5,728 bases of DNA. It comes from Clostridia bacterium (GTDB taxonomy: Bacteria; Bacillota; Clostridia; Saccharofermentanales; UBA5734). Below the pieces are notes generated by a model. The model saw only the letters and a program-made list of their open reading frames with translations, did not search any database and was not told where the DNA came from. Of this stretch, positions 5,022-5,728 are shown piece by piece (the stretch's first letter is position 1; every line of letters starts with the position of its first letter). Where the stretch lies: assembly GCA_009929975.1 (NCBI GenBank), contig RZZF01000126.1:1-5728 (forward strand), in the 5' to 3' direction. A program made the position numbers and the translations under genes.

Positions 5022-5728
5022 AGGTACCTCCCTGATGTGTTTCTGTTATCGATATGATCTGTTCTTCTACATATCCCATGCGCCGTGAGATCTGGCGGGC
5101 CGCCTCCTTCACCTGACCGATCATCGGATGTCCCGGATCGTCCAGGTAGTCACGCCGGTCGCCGGCCGTGCTGATCGCCGCGATCACCTGGCCACGATAA
5201 TCGTAGACGGGTGCGGCCAGACAGCAGATACCGGGTTCATTTTCCTCCCGGTCCAGCGCATAGCCGCGCTGGCGAGTCTGACGGATGTCGCGGGCCAGCG
5301 TCACGGTGTCAGTGATTGTTCCGGCAGTCAACGGCTTAAGTTCAGCCCGGTCCAGCATCGCGGCCAGGTCCTCATCCGGCAGCGCTGCCAGCAGGACCTT
5401 GCCCAGCGCGGTACTGAACGCAGGGCTGCGTTTGCCGATCTGCGAATACATGCGCATCGAATGGACGGTTTCCATCTTTTCAATATAGACGATTTCCGTC
5501 CGGTCGCGGATGGCCAGATGCGCTGCCTGTCCGGTCTGCTCAATCAGCCGGCGCAGAATCGGCTGTGCCTCAGTCTTCAGCTCCAGACTGTTCAGGCGCA
5601 GGCTGCTCAGCTCGATCATTTTCAGGCCGAGCAGCCAGCGGTGGCCGGAACTGTCCCGTTCGATGAAGCCGCGCTGCGCCAGCGTCGACAGCAGTCGATG
5701 AACCGTTACCTTATTCAGGCCCATCAGC
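5014..5728 (-). CDS. IclR-family transcriptional regulator (N-terminus beyond the right window edge)
   Basis: The frame is open to the window edge, so the true start lies outside. An ATG at 5724 is inside the recognition helix ([15 protein letters not shown]) and is not the start. The visible 237 codons contain the second half of the winged helix-turn-helix, with wing [11 protein letters not shown], then the IclR effector-binding domain. That domain is recognised by [38 protein letters not shown] and [17 protein letters not shown], the last including the family's conserved Cys and AAPV segment. IclR-family KdgR regulators respond to 2-keto-3-deoxygluconate. Sharing an 8-nt overlap (ATGAGTAA) with kdgK makes a similar keto-deoxy acid effector likely here, which is inference from context. 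E. coli uses a GntR protein, DgoR, for galactonate, so the local arrangement differs. Its binding site should lie upstream, off the window. Confidence 0.92.
   Translation of the reverse strand, partial: LMGLNKVTVHRLLSTLAQRGFIERDSSGHRWLLGLKMIELSSLRLNSLELKTEAQPILRRLIEQTGQAAHLAIRDRTEIVYIEKMETVHSMRMYSQIGKRSPAFSTALGKVLLAALPDEDLAAMLDRAELKPLTAGTITDTVTLARDIRQTRQRGYALDREENEPGICCLAAPVYDYRGQVIAAISTAGDRRDYLDDPGHPMIGQVKEAARQISRRMGYVEEQIISITETHQGGTYE

Noticed and set aside
5722..5724. ATG at 5724 as the true start of the IclR-family gene
   Set aside because: It would remove the first half of the DNA-binding domain. The frame is open to the window edge, so the gene is simply cut by the window.

Overview
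The window is a compact, entirely minus-strand stretch of bacterial sugar and sugar-acid catabolism genes (about 55-60% GC by eye). Every readable start is ATG with a purine-rich Shine-Dalgarno site. Read in transcription order (right to left), it holds the 3' part of an IclR-family regulator, a 2-keto-3-deoxygluconate-type sugar kinase (kdgK), a D-galactonate dehydratase (dgoD), a fumarylacetoacetate hydrolase (FAH)-family enzyme, a LacI-family regulator, and the 5' part of xylose isomerase (xylA). Both window ends cut through genes.

Region 1 (about 1928-5728) looks like one catabolic operon. The IclR stop codon overlaps the kdgK start by 8 nt. dgoD and the FAH gene follow after short gaps of 62 and 71 nt. 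DgoD converts D-galactonate to 2-keto-3-deoxygalactonate, and the PfkB-family kinase is the expected next step (phosphorylation to a KDPG/KDPGal-type product). The aldolase that would finish the De Ley-Doudoroff route is not in the window. The FAH-family protein has intact metal ligands and may act on a 2-keto-3-deoxy or 2,4-diketo acid, but its substrate cannot be read from sequence. A textbook intrinsic terminator sits between kdgK and dgoD, with the dgoD ribosome binding site almost touching its U-tract. This suggests attenuated rather than uniform expression.

Region 2 (1-1903) starts with a near-consensus sigma-70 promoter (TTGACA, 17 nt, TATGAT) just downstream of the FAH stop. It is followed by a perfect 11-bp inverted repeat in the leader, then lacI and xylA. 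The regulator probably controls its own transcript and xylA, and its effector is probably a sugar.

The organism cannot be named. The genes are of widespread types: class II-like xylose isomerase, KdgK of the GGGD variant, and an IclR regulator beside sugar-acid genes. Strong AGGAGG sites and a U-tract terminator suit a Firmicutes-like or Lentisphaerota/Bacteroidota-type plant-polysaccharide degrader, but this is only an impression. No mobile element, RNA gene or CRISPR array was seen. I do not see a clearly new system. The most interesting signals are regulatory: the intra-operon terminator, the promoter plus palindrome, and the recurrence of an inverted repeat just upstream of the ribosome binding site in all four intergenic gaps.
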